A DNA stretch of 64,000 nucleotides, taken from NCBI RefSeq assembly GCF_009800965.1, contig NZ_WUAF01000004.1, positions 62,001 through 126,000 of the forward strand, written 5' to 3'. The DNA comes from Cognatazoarcus halotolerans. GTDB taxonomy: Bacteria; Pseudomonadota; Gammaproteobacteria; Burkholderiales; Rhodocyclaceae. Position 1 is the first letter of the stretch, and each line of letters opens with the position of its first letter. The notes below the pieces were generated by a model. The model was not told the DNA's origin, searched no databases, and saw nothing but the letters and a program-made list of their open reading frames with translations. Positions 47,150 to 55,220 of the stretch are shown one piece after another. A program made the position numbers and the translations under genes.

Positions 47150-47187
47150 GTATTGGAATCAATAAGAAAAGCAGGGTATTCCAATAC
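47150..47187. promoter_or_regulatory. Perfect 10-bp inverted repeat upstream of tsdB
   Basis: GTATTGGAAT (47150-47159) and ATTCCAATAC (47178-47187), separated by 18 bp, 87 bp upstream of the tsdB start and in an AT-rich stretch. No T-run follows on either strand, so it is not a terminator for the kinase gene. A dimer-binding operator controlling tsdBA is the best reading; the factor is unknown. Confidence 0.55.
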
Positions 47188-47200
47188 TCGGGACTGTGTG

Positions 47201-48571
47201 CTACGACTGCGCGACCGCGCGCCTGCCGGTACAAAATTCGACACTCACCCGCAGGCCACGTGACTGCGCGGCATCGGCATAATCCAGCGTCACATCTGCA
47301 CGGTATCGGTCGGCGATCGCCTTGACAATGGCAAGTCCCAGCCCCGAACCGGCCTCATCGCCTTCAAGCAGACGGTGAAAGGGTTCGAACACGGCCTCGC
47401 GATGTTCCGGCGCAATCCCCGGCCCACTGTCCTCGACCTGCAGCGTGATGCAGTCCCCGCGCACGGCCACGGCAAGGTCCACCCGGCCGCCCCTCGGCGT
47501 GTACTTGATCGCGTTCTCCACCAGGTTGCCGACCAGCGTCATGAGATCGACTTCGGCCACGGCGAGCCGTGCATCATCATCGCAGCCGATCCCCAGATCG
47601 ATTGCCTTGGCCTCGCCCTGCGGCAGCAGGTTCTCGATGATCTGCCGGAAGACCTTCTGCACCGAAATCGGCGACGCAGGCGCCTGCGAATATTCCTGCG
47701 CCCTGGCCAGGGTCAGGAGTTGGTCGAGCAGCACTTTGGTGCGCTCCATTCCGTGGCGCAGTGCGCTCAATCTTTGCCGCGCCTCGGCCGACATCTCCGC
47801 AGCCCCCAACCGTTCAGCCTGCAGCGACAGTGCGGTGAGCGGAGAACGCAGCTCGTGTGCTGCATCGGCGACGAAGCGACGCTGCTGACCGACCGACTGG
47901 GCGACCCGGACCAGCATCCGGTTGATCGCCACGACGAAGGGGCGGATCTCCGTTGGCAAGCCGGTGGCACTGAGGGTACCCAGATCCTGCTCGGTCCGAC
48001 TGTCGAGATCCACCGCCAGCTGTGTGAGCGGCTTGAACATGCGGCGGATCAGATCTGCCAGGACGATCAGCAGGATCGGCGTCAGGATGACGAAGGGCAG
48101 CACGGTACGGAACGCGCTGTCACCTGCGATCTCGTCACGCACGGCGGTCTGCTGGCCCACCGCGATGCGTTGCTCGCCGGCCAGCCTCCGGACGAAAATC
48201 CGCCATGATTCTCCGCCGACCTCCACGGTCTGCAGGCCATCGGGCAGCCCTGCCGGCAGCAACAGCTCACCCTTAGGACGAGCCGCGATGGCGTCGCCGG
48301 CTGCCGGCAGCAGTTGCAGTACGACGCGATCCTCCGGGTCGCTGTCACTGCCCGCGTCCACTTGAGCGACACCGCCGGTTGGCAGGTGGTTGTGGTCGAC
48401 GAGTGCCGCGATCTGCCGCAGCAGATCATCCTGCAGTTCATTCGCATCGTCGAAGGCCGCCACGAACGAGAAGCTCCCGGCCAGAACGGCCACCGCCAGC
48501 GTCAGCGCCACCAGCCACACCGACAGCCTGAACTGCAGCGACTGCCTCAGCTGCTCTTTTGAACCAGCCAT
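47201..48571 (-). CDS. Sensor histidine kinase, QseC/PmrB-like
   Basis: Membrane kinase of 456 aa: TM1 (about residues 19-40), a periplasmic region of about 115 residues, TM2 (about 156-176), HAMP, a dimerisation domain with phospho-acceptor His239 (ADAAHELRSPLTAL), then HATPase boxes (NLVENAIKYTPRGG, VEDSGPGIAP, GSGLGLAIVK). The start overlaps the regulator gene by 25 bp. The neighbourhood of envelope genes favours a PmrB-type role sensing envelope conditions, which is inference. Confidence 0.9.
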   Translation of the reverse strand: MAGSKEQLRQSLQFRLSVWLVALTLAVAVLAGSFSFVAAFDDANELQDDLLRQIAALVDHNHLPTGGVAQVDAGSDSDPEDRVVLQLLPAAGDAIAARPKGELLLPAGLPDGLQTVEVGGESWRIFVRRLAGEQRIAVGQQTAVRDEIAGDSAFRTVLPFVILTPILLIVLADLIRRMFKPLTQLAVDLDSRTEQDLGTLSATGLPTEIRPFVVAINRMLVRVAQSVGQQRRFVADAAHELRSPLTALSLQAERLGAAEMSAEARQRLSALRHGMERTKVLLDQLLTLARAQEYSQAPASPISVQKVFRQIIENLLPQGEAKAIDLGIGCDDDARLAVAEVDLMTLVGNLVENAIKYTPRGGRVDLAVAVRGDCITLQVEDSGPGIAPEHREAVFEPFHRLLEGDEAGSGLGLAIVKAIADRYRADVTLDYADAAQSRGLRVSVEFCTGRRAVAQS

Positions 48572-49209
48572 CCCGCGCCTCGTACATTCTTGATCGCATC
48601 GCTGCCCAGCTTCTTGCGCAGTGAGTGGATCATGAACTCGACCACATTGCTCTCCACTTCGGCACCCCAGCCATACATTCGATCCTCGAGTTCGCTGCGC
48701 GAGAGAATCGCACCGGGGCGGATCAGCAAGGCCTCGAGCAAGGCAAACTCGCGCGCCGAGAGCGCAAAGGACTCGCCGCGGGCAGTGACCACCTTGGTGG
48801 CCACGTCGAGCGACAACACCCCGTTGGACAACAACGGGCCAGCCGTGCCGCCCTTGCGACGCACCACCGCGCGCATGCGGGCGAGCAGTTCCGCCATCTC
48901 GAAGGGTTTCAGCACATAGTCGTCCGCGCCGGCGTCGAGGCCCTGCACCCGGTCGTCAAGCGCGTCGCGCGCGGTGACGATGAGTACCGGCACGGCATCA
49001 TTGCGACCGCGAATCGAGCGCAGCACCTGAAAGCCATCCTGCTTCGGCAGCCCGAGATCGAGCAGCACGAGATCGTACTTCTGGACCGCGAGCGCTTCGA
49101 TTGCGGTCTGCCCGTCGCGCACCCAGTCGGCCGCGTAGGCCGCGTCCTTGAGTGCGGCCTCCACGGTCTCGCCGATCATGCGGTCGTCCTCGACCAGCAA
49201 TACCCTCAT
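48547..49209 (-). CDS. OmpR-family response regulator, QseB/PmrA-like
   Basis: 220 aa: a receiver domain with phospho-acceptor Asp51 (VLLDLGLPKQDGF) and acidic pocket EDD at 8-10, then a winged-helix DNA-binding domain (LSAREFALLEALLIRPG, NVVEFMIHSLRKKLG, NVRGAGWLV). The start at 49209 is 4 bp from dedA, so it is co-transcribed with it. It is the best candidate to bind the shared 16-bp elements at 51504, 52580 and 57063. Confidence 0.92.
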   Translation of the reverse strand: MRVLLVEDDRMIGETVEAALKDAAYAADWVRDGQTAIEALAVQKYDLVLLDLGLPKQDGFQVLRSIRGRNDAVPVLIVTARDALDDRVQGLDAGADDYVLKPFEMAELLARMRAVVRRKGGTAGPLLSNGVLSLDVATKVVTARGESFALSAREFALLEALLIRPGAILSRSELEDRMYGWGAEVESNVVEFMIHSLRKKLGSDAIKNVRGAGWLVQKSS

Positions 49210-49213
49210 GAGC

Positions 49214-49846
49214 CTATCCCCGGGAAAAGCCGAACCGTGCGGCGAGGTGCCACGCAACCGGGAGTAGCGACAGACCGATCACCCCGGCCGAAAGCAGGCC
49301 AAGGTGCGTGCCAACCCAGTGGATTCCGCCGAGTTGATGCCCCGCGAGCAGGAACAGCGGGCTCCAGATCGCCGCGCCGAGGACATTGAAGAGCGCGAAG
49401 CGGCGCGCGAGCATGCCCGACAGTCCCGCCATGAACGGCGCAATCGTCCTCACGACCGGAACGAAGCGGCCGATGGTGATGGTCGGCGCGCCGTAGCGCT
49501 CGAAATAATCCTTCGTGACGCGGACATGGCGAGGCTTGATCCAGCCGCGGGACAGCACTTGCCGGCCGAGGGCGGAGCCACCGATGCAGTAGTTCAGGCC
49601 GTCACCGAGCACCGCCGCCAGGGCGACGATGCAGATCGGGGCAAGCGGCGAGATGCCGTTGAGTCCGAGAAAGGCCCCGGTGGCAAACAACAGGGAGTCG
49701 CCCGGCAGGAACGGGAGAACGACGAGTCCGGTCTCGAGAAAGACGATGGTCGCGACCGCCAGCACACCGAGCAGCCAGTTGTGCGCCATCAGCGCCATGA
49801 GATGCTGGTCGCCGCTGAGCCAGTTGAGGATTCCGCCTGAGAGCAT
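49214..49846 (-). CDS. DedA/VTT-family membrane protein
   Basis: 210 aa, polytopic. Signature regions: ETGLVVLPFLPGDSLLFATG and the R-rich loop RFVPVVRTIAPFMAGLSGM, both diagnostic of DedA proteins, some of which flip undecaprenyl phosphate or phosphatidylethanolamine and affect cationic peptide resistance. Start chosen at 49846 (MLSGGILNWL). It sits directly before the two-component genes. Confidence 0.9.
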   Translation of the reverse strand: MLSGGILNWLSGDQHLMALMAHNWLLGVLAVATIVFLETGLVVLPFLPGDSLLFATGAFLGLNGISPLAPICIVALAAVLGDGLNYCIGGSALGRQVLSRGWIKPRHVRVTKDYFERYGAPTITIGRFVPVVRTIAPFMAGLSGMLARRFALFNVLGAAIWSPLFLLAGHQLGGIHWVGTHLGLLSAGVIGLSLLPVAWHLAARFGFSRG

Positions 49847-49875
49847 GTTCGATGTCGCCTTTAGCCGATAAGGTT

Positions 49876-50634
49876 TTAGTGAGCCCGCGCAGCCGCCCTT
49901 TGCCTGAACAGCAGGATCATGCACAGGATCGAGCCGATCAGCACCGCGGAGGCCGAGTAACGACTCAGGGCGAGCCCGCCGTCAGTCACCGGCTTGTCGA
50001 GAAAATCGCCGACCACCGCACCGAGCGGCCGCGTGAGAATGAAAGCGGCCCAGAACAACGCGGTCCTCGAGATAGCCGTGCGATAGTAGGCCACCACGAC
50101 CCCGGCCAGCAGCGCCGCAAAAACGATTGCCCCGCCACTGTATCCCAGCCCCGCGGTCGCTGCAGTCCAGTCGCCGAGCGCGGTCCCGAGGGTCTGCGAG
50201 AACATGATGGTGAGCCAGTAGAACATTTCCGCCTTCGGCGAGCTTATCGTCCCGACCGAAACCGAGCCGAGGCTGCGATGCCAGATCGCCAGCGAAGCCA
50301 GCAGCATGGCGAACAGCATCGTCGAACCGCCGGCGTAGCCGATACCCAGCGAGCGGTCCGCGAAGTCGGCCAGCGTGGTGCCGACCGTGGTGGTCGCGAT
50401 GATGGTGGTCCAGTACAGCAACGGGTGAAAGCCGCGCGCCCGTATCTGGGCGATGACGGCGACCACGAAGACCGCGGCGAAGATCGCGGTGCCGAGCAGG
50501 TAGCCCAGGTTCATGGACATGGAAACCGCATCGCCTGCGGTTTCCCCCAGCGTGGTTGCGGCGATCTTGATGATCCAGAAGAGCAGTGTCAGTTCCGGAA
50601 CCTTGGTCAGTGCGCGTTCAATGGACGTGTTCAT
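49876..50634 (-). CDS. COG4705-type membrane protein, first copy
   Basis: 252 aa, about eight predicted helices, no characterised function. It has four internal repeats in which an aromatic-Trp pair is followed after exactly 15 residues by an Asp: Trp20/Asp35, Trp75/Asp90, Trp140/Asp155 and Trp195/Asp210, the repeats being of the form YW-x9-LG-x4-D. Intramembrane Asp residues suggest transport or a channel, which is inference. Its paralogue lies 36 bp upstream, so the two are an operon. Confidence 0.8.
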   Translation of the reverse strand: MNTSIERALTKVPELTLLFWIIKIAATTLGETAGDAVSMSMNLGYLLGTAIFAAVFVVAVIAQIRARGFHPLLYWTTIIATTTVGTTLADFADRSLGIGYAGGSTMLFAMLLASLAIWHRSLGSVSVGTISSPKAEMFYWLTIMFSQTLGTALGDWTAATAGLGYSGGAIVFAALLAGVVVAYYRTAISRTALFWAAFILTRPLGAVVGDFLDKPVTDGGLALSRYSASAVLIGSILCMILLFRQRAAARAH

Positions 50635-50670
50635 GGCTTTGCCTTCCTTGCATGTTCTTGATGATGGCGT

Positions 50671-51447
50671 TCAGGACTCGTCTGCGAGACGGTTCTGCGT
50701 GGCGCTCAGATAGCCCACCAGGCCGAGGATGGTGACCAGGAAGATGGCGCTGGTACCGACCGTCCCGAGCCCGAGCCCGCCGTTGGCGAGCGGTTGCGAG
50801 AGCAGATCGCCGCACGACGCACCGAAGGGTCGGGTCAGGATGTAGGCGATCCAGAACGCGAGCACCGGGTTGAGGCCGAGGGCGTAGTGGGCAATCGTCA
50901 CGACAGCGATTGCCGCGCCGAAGAGCACCGCCGAGGTAGCGTAGCCGAGCTGGAGCCCTTCCGCCGCGAGGTCGCCCGCCGCGGTACCGAGCGCGAAGGT
51001 GAACAGGATGGCGGCCCAGTAGAACAGTTCGCGACGGGTGGTGAAGATGCTGTGGATCGAAAGCGTTTTCTCGCTCAGGTACCACGCGCTGAAGGTCGCC
51101 AGCAGGGCAAGGCTGAAGATCACCGTCGTGGTCTGCAGCGATACGCCGAAGTTATCGACAAGGTTATCGGTCACCAGGGTGCCGAACACGCTGATCAGCA
51201 CCACCGAAACCCAGTAGATGGACGGGATGTATCTACACGCCCTGAGCTGGGCGAACAATGCAGCCACAAGCAGGCCGCCCATCACCAGCGATGTTCCGCC
51301 AAGTCCGAAGCCGAGGTTCACGTTGAGGAAGTCGGCGGCGGTCTCGCCGACCGTGGTGGCCATGATCTTGATGATCCAGAAGAAGAGCGTGACTTCCGGA
51401 ACCTTGTTGAGCATGGTTTGCGCATCGCGCTGGGTCAGCGTATTCAT
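50671..51447 (-). CDS. COG4705-type membrane protein, second copy
   Basis: 258 aa, paralogue of the product of 49876-50634, sharing EVTLFFWIIKIMATTVGET-type start and FWIAYILTRPFGA near the end. The same four Trp-x14-Asp repeats occur: Trp24/Asp39, Trp79/Asp94, Trp144/Asp159 and Trp199/Asp214, with the same 55/65/55 spacing. Start chosen at 51447; a longer frame adds 18 unlikely residues. A shared regulatory element lies 57 bp upstream. The overall divergence indicates an old tandem duplication. Confidence 0.8.
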   Translation of the reverse strand: MNTLTQRDAQTMLNKVPEVTLFFWIIKIMATTVGETAADFLNVNLGFGLGGTSLVMGGLLVAALFAQLRACRYIPSIYWVSVVLISVFGTLVTDNLVDNFGVSLQTTTVIFSLALLATFSAWYLSEKTLSIHSIFTTRRELFYWAAILFTFALGTAAGDLAAEGLQLGYATSAVLFGAAIAVVTIAHYALGLNPVLAFWIAYILTRPFGASCGDLLSQPLANGGLGLGTVGTSAIFLVTILGLVGYLSATQNRLADES

Positions 51448-51503
51448 TATGTTCTCTCCGAAGGCATTCAATGGTTGGCAGGCGCTCACTCTGGCGATCA
51501 ACT

Positions 51504-51519
51504 CTTAGCTGAGCCATAG
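51504..51519 (-). promoter_or_regulatory. Shared 16-bp element, copy at the COG4705 operon
   Basis: Reads CTTAGCTGAGCCATAG on the plus strand. On the coding strand it is CTAT-N7-CTAAG, two half-sites 11 bp apart as in OmpR/PmrA-type boxes. Exactly 10 bp after CTAAG comes CAGAGT as a possible -10. It lies 57 bp before the start codon and matches the copies at 52580 and 57063. Confidence 0.6.
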
Positions 51520-51523
51520 GCCC

Positions 51524-52120
51524 CTAGGCGCGCACCCAACCCCGCCGTATCAGCGGCGCGAAAAGGCGTCGGTACGCGCCCGAAAGCGCTGGATACGCCC
51601 GCTCGATGAGCAACGCGGTATGCCGCTGGCCGAGCCCGCCGGCAAGACCTGCCACCGCCAGGGCGCCGATCATGTCGAGCGGGAAGTGGACACCGAGGTA
51701 GATTCGCGCCCACGCGACCGGCAATCCGAGTGCCGCGAGCGTGATTGCGGCACCACGCGAGCGGCGCTGCGCAAGCAGGCTGAAGGCGATCGCCCAGATC
51801 ACGGTCAGGTGATCGCTCGGGAACGAAGAATCCGCAGCATGGGGCAGGAGGCCATGCCCCAGCCCGATCACGAAGGGTCGCGGGTGCTGCCAGCAAAGCC
51901 CGATCAGCTGATTCATCGACAAGCCGACGAGGCTTGCGGTACTCGCCTGCAGCAGGCTCTTGCGCAGGTCCTCACCGCCGCGCAGCCACGCCGCAACGAA
52001 GGTGGCAGGGATCAGCCAGATCGCGTATTCGCCGAAGAACATGGCGATTGCGAGCGGCAGTGGCGCGGGCATTGGCGGCGCGTTAAGTAGCAGGAAAAGT
52101 GTCTGGTTGAGTTTTTCCAT
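51524..52120 (-). CDS. PAP2-family phosphatase, BcrC-like undecaprenyl-diphosphatase
   Basis: 198 aa, polytopic. The PAP2 motifs are HPRP in CWQHPRPFVIGLG, the PSDH block (SSFPSDH) and the final R-x5-H-x3-D motif (ARIYLGVHFPLDMIG). GLGHGLLPHAADSSFPSDH wording is that of BcrC-like undecaprenyl pyrophosphatases. The classical first-motif Lys is not evident. It probably acts on lipid-linked diphosphates at the periplasmic face; lipid A is another possible substrate. Start at 52120 chosen. Confidence 0.85.
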   Translation of the reverse strand: MEKLNQTLFLLLNAPPMPAPLPLAIAMFFGEYAIWLIPATFVAAWLRGGEDLRKSLLQASTASLVGLSMNQLIGLCWQHPRPFVIGLGHGLLPHAADSSFPSDHLTVIWAIAFSLLAQRRSRGAAITLAALGLPVAWARIYLGVHFPLDMIGALAVAGLAGGLGQRHTALLIERAYPALSGAYRRLFAPLIRRGWVRA

Positions 52121-52133
52121 TGAGTATCGGCAA

Positions 52134-52172
52134 GCGGCCAGCATGCCCGCACCATGCAGCCACGCTGGCCGC
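52134..52172. repeat. 9-bp inverted repeat between the PepSY and PAP2 genes
   Basis: GCGGCCAGC (52134-52142) and GCTGGCCGC (52164-52172) with a 21-base spacer, between the PepSY stop and the PAP2 start. No T-run follows, so at most it is an attenuating or stabilising hairpin. Confidence 0.35.
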
Positions 52173-52180
52173 GATCATGC

Positions 52181-52519
52181 TCAATCCGCCTCGTCGTGCT
52201 CGTCGCCACCGTCGCGGTCGAGCGTGTCTTCAGCCGAGGCCAGAATGGTGCCCTTGACGGCATCCACCTTGACATCGAAAACCCTGGAGCCGCTGACCAC
52301 CTCGATTTCGTAGGCCGGGCCGGACCGTGTGTTCTCGAATTCCGCCTTGCTTGCCTTGCCGCCGTGCCGCTGCTCGGCAGCGTTGATGGCCTGCGTGATG
52401 GAGATTTTTGCCTTGTCGACGGACAGGGCATCGTTGCCGGCCGATTGAGCCGCATACGCTGCGCCACCAAGTGCCGCAAGCGCCGTCGCAACAACTGCAA
52501 GTGTCGATATCTTGTTCAT
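52181..52519 (-). CDS. Periplasmic PepSY-domain protein
   Basis: 112 aa: signal peptide (MNKISTLAVV to about residue 23, AYA-type end) and one PepSY domain (KISITQAINAAEQRHGGKAS, FENTRSGPAYEIEVV, FDVKVDAVKGTILAS), then an acidic His-containing tail. Such small PepSY proteins are often targets of QseBC/PmrAB-type systems. Start at 52519 chosen for the signal peptide. One of the shared 16-bp elements lies 61 bp upstream. Confidence 0.88.
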   Translation of the reverse strand: MNKISTLAVVATALAALGGAAYAAQSAGNDALSVDKAKISITQAINAAEQRHGGKASKAEFENTRSGPAYEIEVVSGSRVFDVKVDAVKGTILASAEDTLDRDGGDEHDEAD

Positions 52520-52579
52520 TTCCTTATTCCTTGTGAATGCACGCATACAGGTGCGTGACTCGAAGGCTACGCAGGCTGA

Positions 52580-52595
52580 CTTAGCTGAAACTGAG
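52580..52595 (-). promoter_or_regulatory. Shared 16-bp element, copy at the PepSY gene
   Basis: Reads CTTAGCTGAAACTGAG on the plus strand; coding strand CTCAG-N6-CTAAG with an 11-bp repeat. TAGCCT follows CTAAG after exactly 10 bp as a possible -10. It lies 61 bp before the PepSY start codon. Confidence 0.62.
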
Positions 52596-52615
52596 CCTCC
52601 GCGCCACGCCAGGCG

Positions 52616-53749
52616 TTATCTCGAGGCGGGGCGAGCGCCTTCTTCACGGAACGTCCAGCGCGAGTTCAAGGTGTAGTTGGCGAACCACGCGGGCACCACG
52701 CCGGCGAGTTGGCAGAGCTGCGGCGAAAGCGGTCGAAACGCCCGCGAGGCGAGCACGAACGCGAGCGTGCTGACGCTCAGGGTCACGACCGATACGAGGT
52801 TGAATTTGAGGCCTCGCAGGTGGAACGGATCCCTGGTTGCCCGCTGACGGAATGTCCAGAAATTGTTGAGCAGGAAATTGGATGCAATCGCCAGTTCCAC
52901 CGCCAGGGGTGAGGCCACGTAGCGGTTCCACTCCATGCCGAGCAGGATCGTGAAGGCGCCAAGATTCACGATCACCCCCAAGGCACCGACCAGGCCAAAC
53001 CTGATGAAGGTCTGCGAGTCGTGGAGCCTCAACCGGAAGACGTGACGGACAAACTCGACGATGTCGGCAAGCCGCAGCTTGGAGGCGCCGTGAGCCCGCT
53101 CGACGAAATCGACCGGCACCTCTTCCACCCGTGCGCCCCGACGGATCGCGGCGTGGAGCAGCGCCACCTGGAACACGTATCCCTTCACACCCAACCGGCT
53201 CAGATCGATGCGCTTCAATAACCCGGTGCGGATCGCACGGAAACCTGCGGTGCAATCACGCACGGAGCCAAGACCCGCCCCGTAGCGGGCAAGCAGGTTT
53301 CCGCCACGGGAATTGAGCCGTCGACGCCAGCCCCAGCCGGCCGGGATGCTGCCGCCCGGTACATAACGGCTGCCGATGACAAGATCCGCGCCGCCGACAA
53401 TGCGCTCAAGCAGACGCGGAATGTCCTCGGGACGGTGCGAGAAATCGGCATCCATCTCGAACACGACGTCGGCGTCGAGCACCTCCACCGCATGCGTCAT
53501 CCCGCGGATATAGGCGGCGCCCAAACCGGCCTTTTCGCCCTCGATCAGATGAATGCCGGAGGATCCATGCTGCAGGCTGCGCACCCGCTCGGCAGTGCCG
53601 TCGGGAGAGTGATCATCCACCACGAGAATTCCGGGCCTCACCGCGGGCATGCGTGAAGCAAGGTGGTGAAACTGGATCCGTATCGCCTCGATCAGCCTGG
53701 CGATGTTCTCGCACTCGTTATAGGTCGGAATGATGACAATGACTTTCAC
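52616..53749 (-). CDS. GT2 polyprenol-phosphate sugar transferase with C-terminal GtrA domain
   Basis: 377 aa. The N-terminal DPM1-like GT-A domain has IPTYNECENI, DDHSPDGT and the metal-binding DADFSH (about residue 100). The C-terminal GtrA-like membrane domain (about 245-370) contains FIRFGLVGALGVIVNLG and NNFWTFR. It should make a polyprenyl-phosphate-linked sugar and perhaps flip it, feeding the ArnT-like transferase encoded 4 bp upstream. The sugar is unknown. Confidence 0.88.
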   Translation of the reverse strand: MKVIVIIPTYNECENIARLIEAIRIQFHHLASRMPAVRPGILVVDDHSPDGTAERVRSLQHGSSGIHLIEGEKAGLGAAYIRGMTHAVEVLDADVVFEMDADFSHRPEDIPRLLERIVGGADLVIGSRYVPGGSIPAGWGWRRRLNSRGGNLLARYGAGLGSVRDCTAGFRAIRTGLLKRIDLSRLGVKGYVFQVALLHAAIRRGARVEEVPVDFVERAHGASKLRLADIVEFVRHVFRLRLHDSQTFIRFGLVGALGVIVNLGAFTILLGMEWNRYVASPLAVELAIASNFLLNNFWTFRQRATRDPFHLRGLKFNLVSVVTLSVSTLAFVLASRAFRPLSPQLCQLAGVVPAWFANYTLNSRWTFREEGARPASR

Positions 53750-53753
53750 GGCA

Positions 53754-55220
53754 CTAGGCCCCGCAACGATAGAAATAGAAGGTCTGGGGGATGAAGCCCG
53801 GCGCGCCGAAAGCGAACACCCTCAGCAAGGCGACACGACCGCAGGCCAGGGCAAGCTCGCGGCCCCGCTCCGAGCCGGCGAGGTAGAGCCCCTTCGGCGT
53901 CGATGGCGGCTGATTCGTAGCCCACAGGTCGTACTGGCTGTAGCGGCTCGGTGTGGGAATGCGGACCACCGGGTGGTCCGGTGCGTAGAAGCGCAGCAGC
54001 GAGGCGGTCGTGTAGTGATCTGCCAGCAGCGGCTCGGCTGGCCGGCGAAGCGCCAGCAGCGCCTGCACCGCGGCGCGGTTCGCATAGAGGCGGTTCAGCG
54101 GATTCCACTTTGCGGGCAGGCCCATCTCGACCGGAAAGCGGATCGCCAGCGACAACAGCAGCGCACAGGCGAGCGCTGCCGCCAGGGTCTTGCCGAGGCC
54201 GCGCCGGGCGATGAAACCGGCGGCCAGAACGGTGGCCGCGGGGAACGCGACCGCAGCCCAGTTGAGCTCTATCTTGTGAAACAGGCCCTTCCAGACGAAG
54301 AAGGCCAGCGGCAGAAGGAAGAACGCTGACAGATAGGCAGTCGGGCCGTCCCGCCGGGTCTTGTCGGCAAGGACCGCCGTCACCGCCACGACGAACAGCA
54401 CCGGCGAGACGATCATCGCGGTGCCGGCCAGAAACCCGATCCACGGCCCCCAGCGCAGCACCGCATCGGGGCTCGTGCCGTGTCCGTACTGAAAGGCAAA
54501 GCTGATCCAGTGATGCTCAGAGTTCCATAGCAGCACGGGCGAAAAGACCAGCACCGCAACCAGCATGGCGAGCCAGCTGTCACCGCGCGCGAGCACGTCG
54601 CGGCGACGCAACAGCAGGAACGCCAGCAGCGCACCGGGAAACAGGATGGCGGTGTATTTCGACAGCAAGGCGCAGCCGACCGCGGCTCCGGTCAGCAGAT
54701 GCCAGCCTCGACCGCCTGAAAACACGGCGCGCTGGCCGGCATACAGGGCGAGCGTCCAGAACAGCATCAGGGGCGCGTCCGGCGTGACCACCAGCACGTT
54801 GAACTGGGTCGCCGGCATGACGAGGAAGCAGAGCAGCGCAATGACCGCGGCCCGCTTGCCGTACACATCGCGAGCCAGCGCCTGGACGAGCCACGCGCTC
54901 AGCCCGGTGCATAGCAGCGGGACGAGGCGCACCGCGGCCTCGCTGGTGGCCAGCATGGTGGCGAGCCGGAGCAGCCAGGCGACCATCGGCGGGTGATCGA
55001 AATACGACAGCGCGGGCTGCCGGCTCCATGCCCAGTAGTAGGCTTCGTCACCGAACAGCGGCAGATGTGCGCCGTACAAGGCCTGCAGCGCCAGGAACAG
55101 CAGGATCAGCGCGACCAGTCCGAACGGCTGCCCGATCCGCTCGAGCACCGTCAGCTCGGTCGGCGGCGAGGCGGAGGCTCGGTCGACATCGGGCCCGACT
55201 ACCGCTGTCACAGGATCCAC
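53754..55220 (-). CDS. ArnT-like GT39/GT83 glycosyltransferase
   Basis: 488 aa, about eleven membrane helices. The first periplasmic loop has the GT-C acidic motif FGDEAYYWAWSRQPALSYFD, with Asp-Glu as likely catalytic/metal residues and HPPMVAW after it. Such enzymes move a sugar from undecaprenyl phosphate to lipid A, protein or glycolipid. Coupled to the GT2 gene (4-bp gap) and overlapping the AsnB-like gene by 13 bp. Acceptor unknown. Confidence 0.87.
   Translation of the reverse strand: MDPVTAVVGPDVDRASASPPTELTVLERIGQPFGLVALILLFLALQALYGAHLPLFGDEAYYWAWSRQPALSYFDHPPMVAWLLRLATMLATSEAAVRLVPLLCTGLSAWLVQALARDVYGKRAAVIALLCFLVMPATQFNVLVVTPDAPLMLFWTLALYAGQRAVFSGGRGWHLLTGAAVGCALLSKYTAILFPGALLAFLLLRRRDVLARGDSWLAMLVAVLVFSPVLLWNSEHHWISFAFQYGHGTSPDAVLRWGPWIGFLAGTAMIVSPVLFVVAVTAVLADKTRRDGPTAYLSAFFLLPLAFFVWKGLFHKIELNWAAVAFPAATVLAAGFIARRGLGKTLAAALACALLLSLAIRFPVEMGLPAKWNPLNRLYANRAAVQALLALRRPAEPLLADHYTTASLLRFYAPDHPVVRIPTPSRYSQYDLWATNQPPSTPKGLYLAGSERGRELALACGRVALLRVFAFGAPGFIPQTFYFYRCGA

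Noticed and set aside
47150-47187. Dyad upstream of tsdB as a terminator for the kinase gene
   Set aside because: 18-base spacer, AT-containing 10-bp stem and no T-run on either strand; an operator is more plausible.
49858-49881. TTAGCCGA sequence before dedA as a fourth copy of the shared 16-bp element
   Set aside because: Only one half-site matches, the 11-bp repeat is missing and it lies about 15 bp from the start codon rather than near 60.
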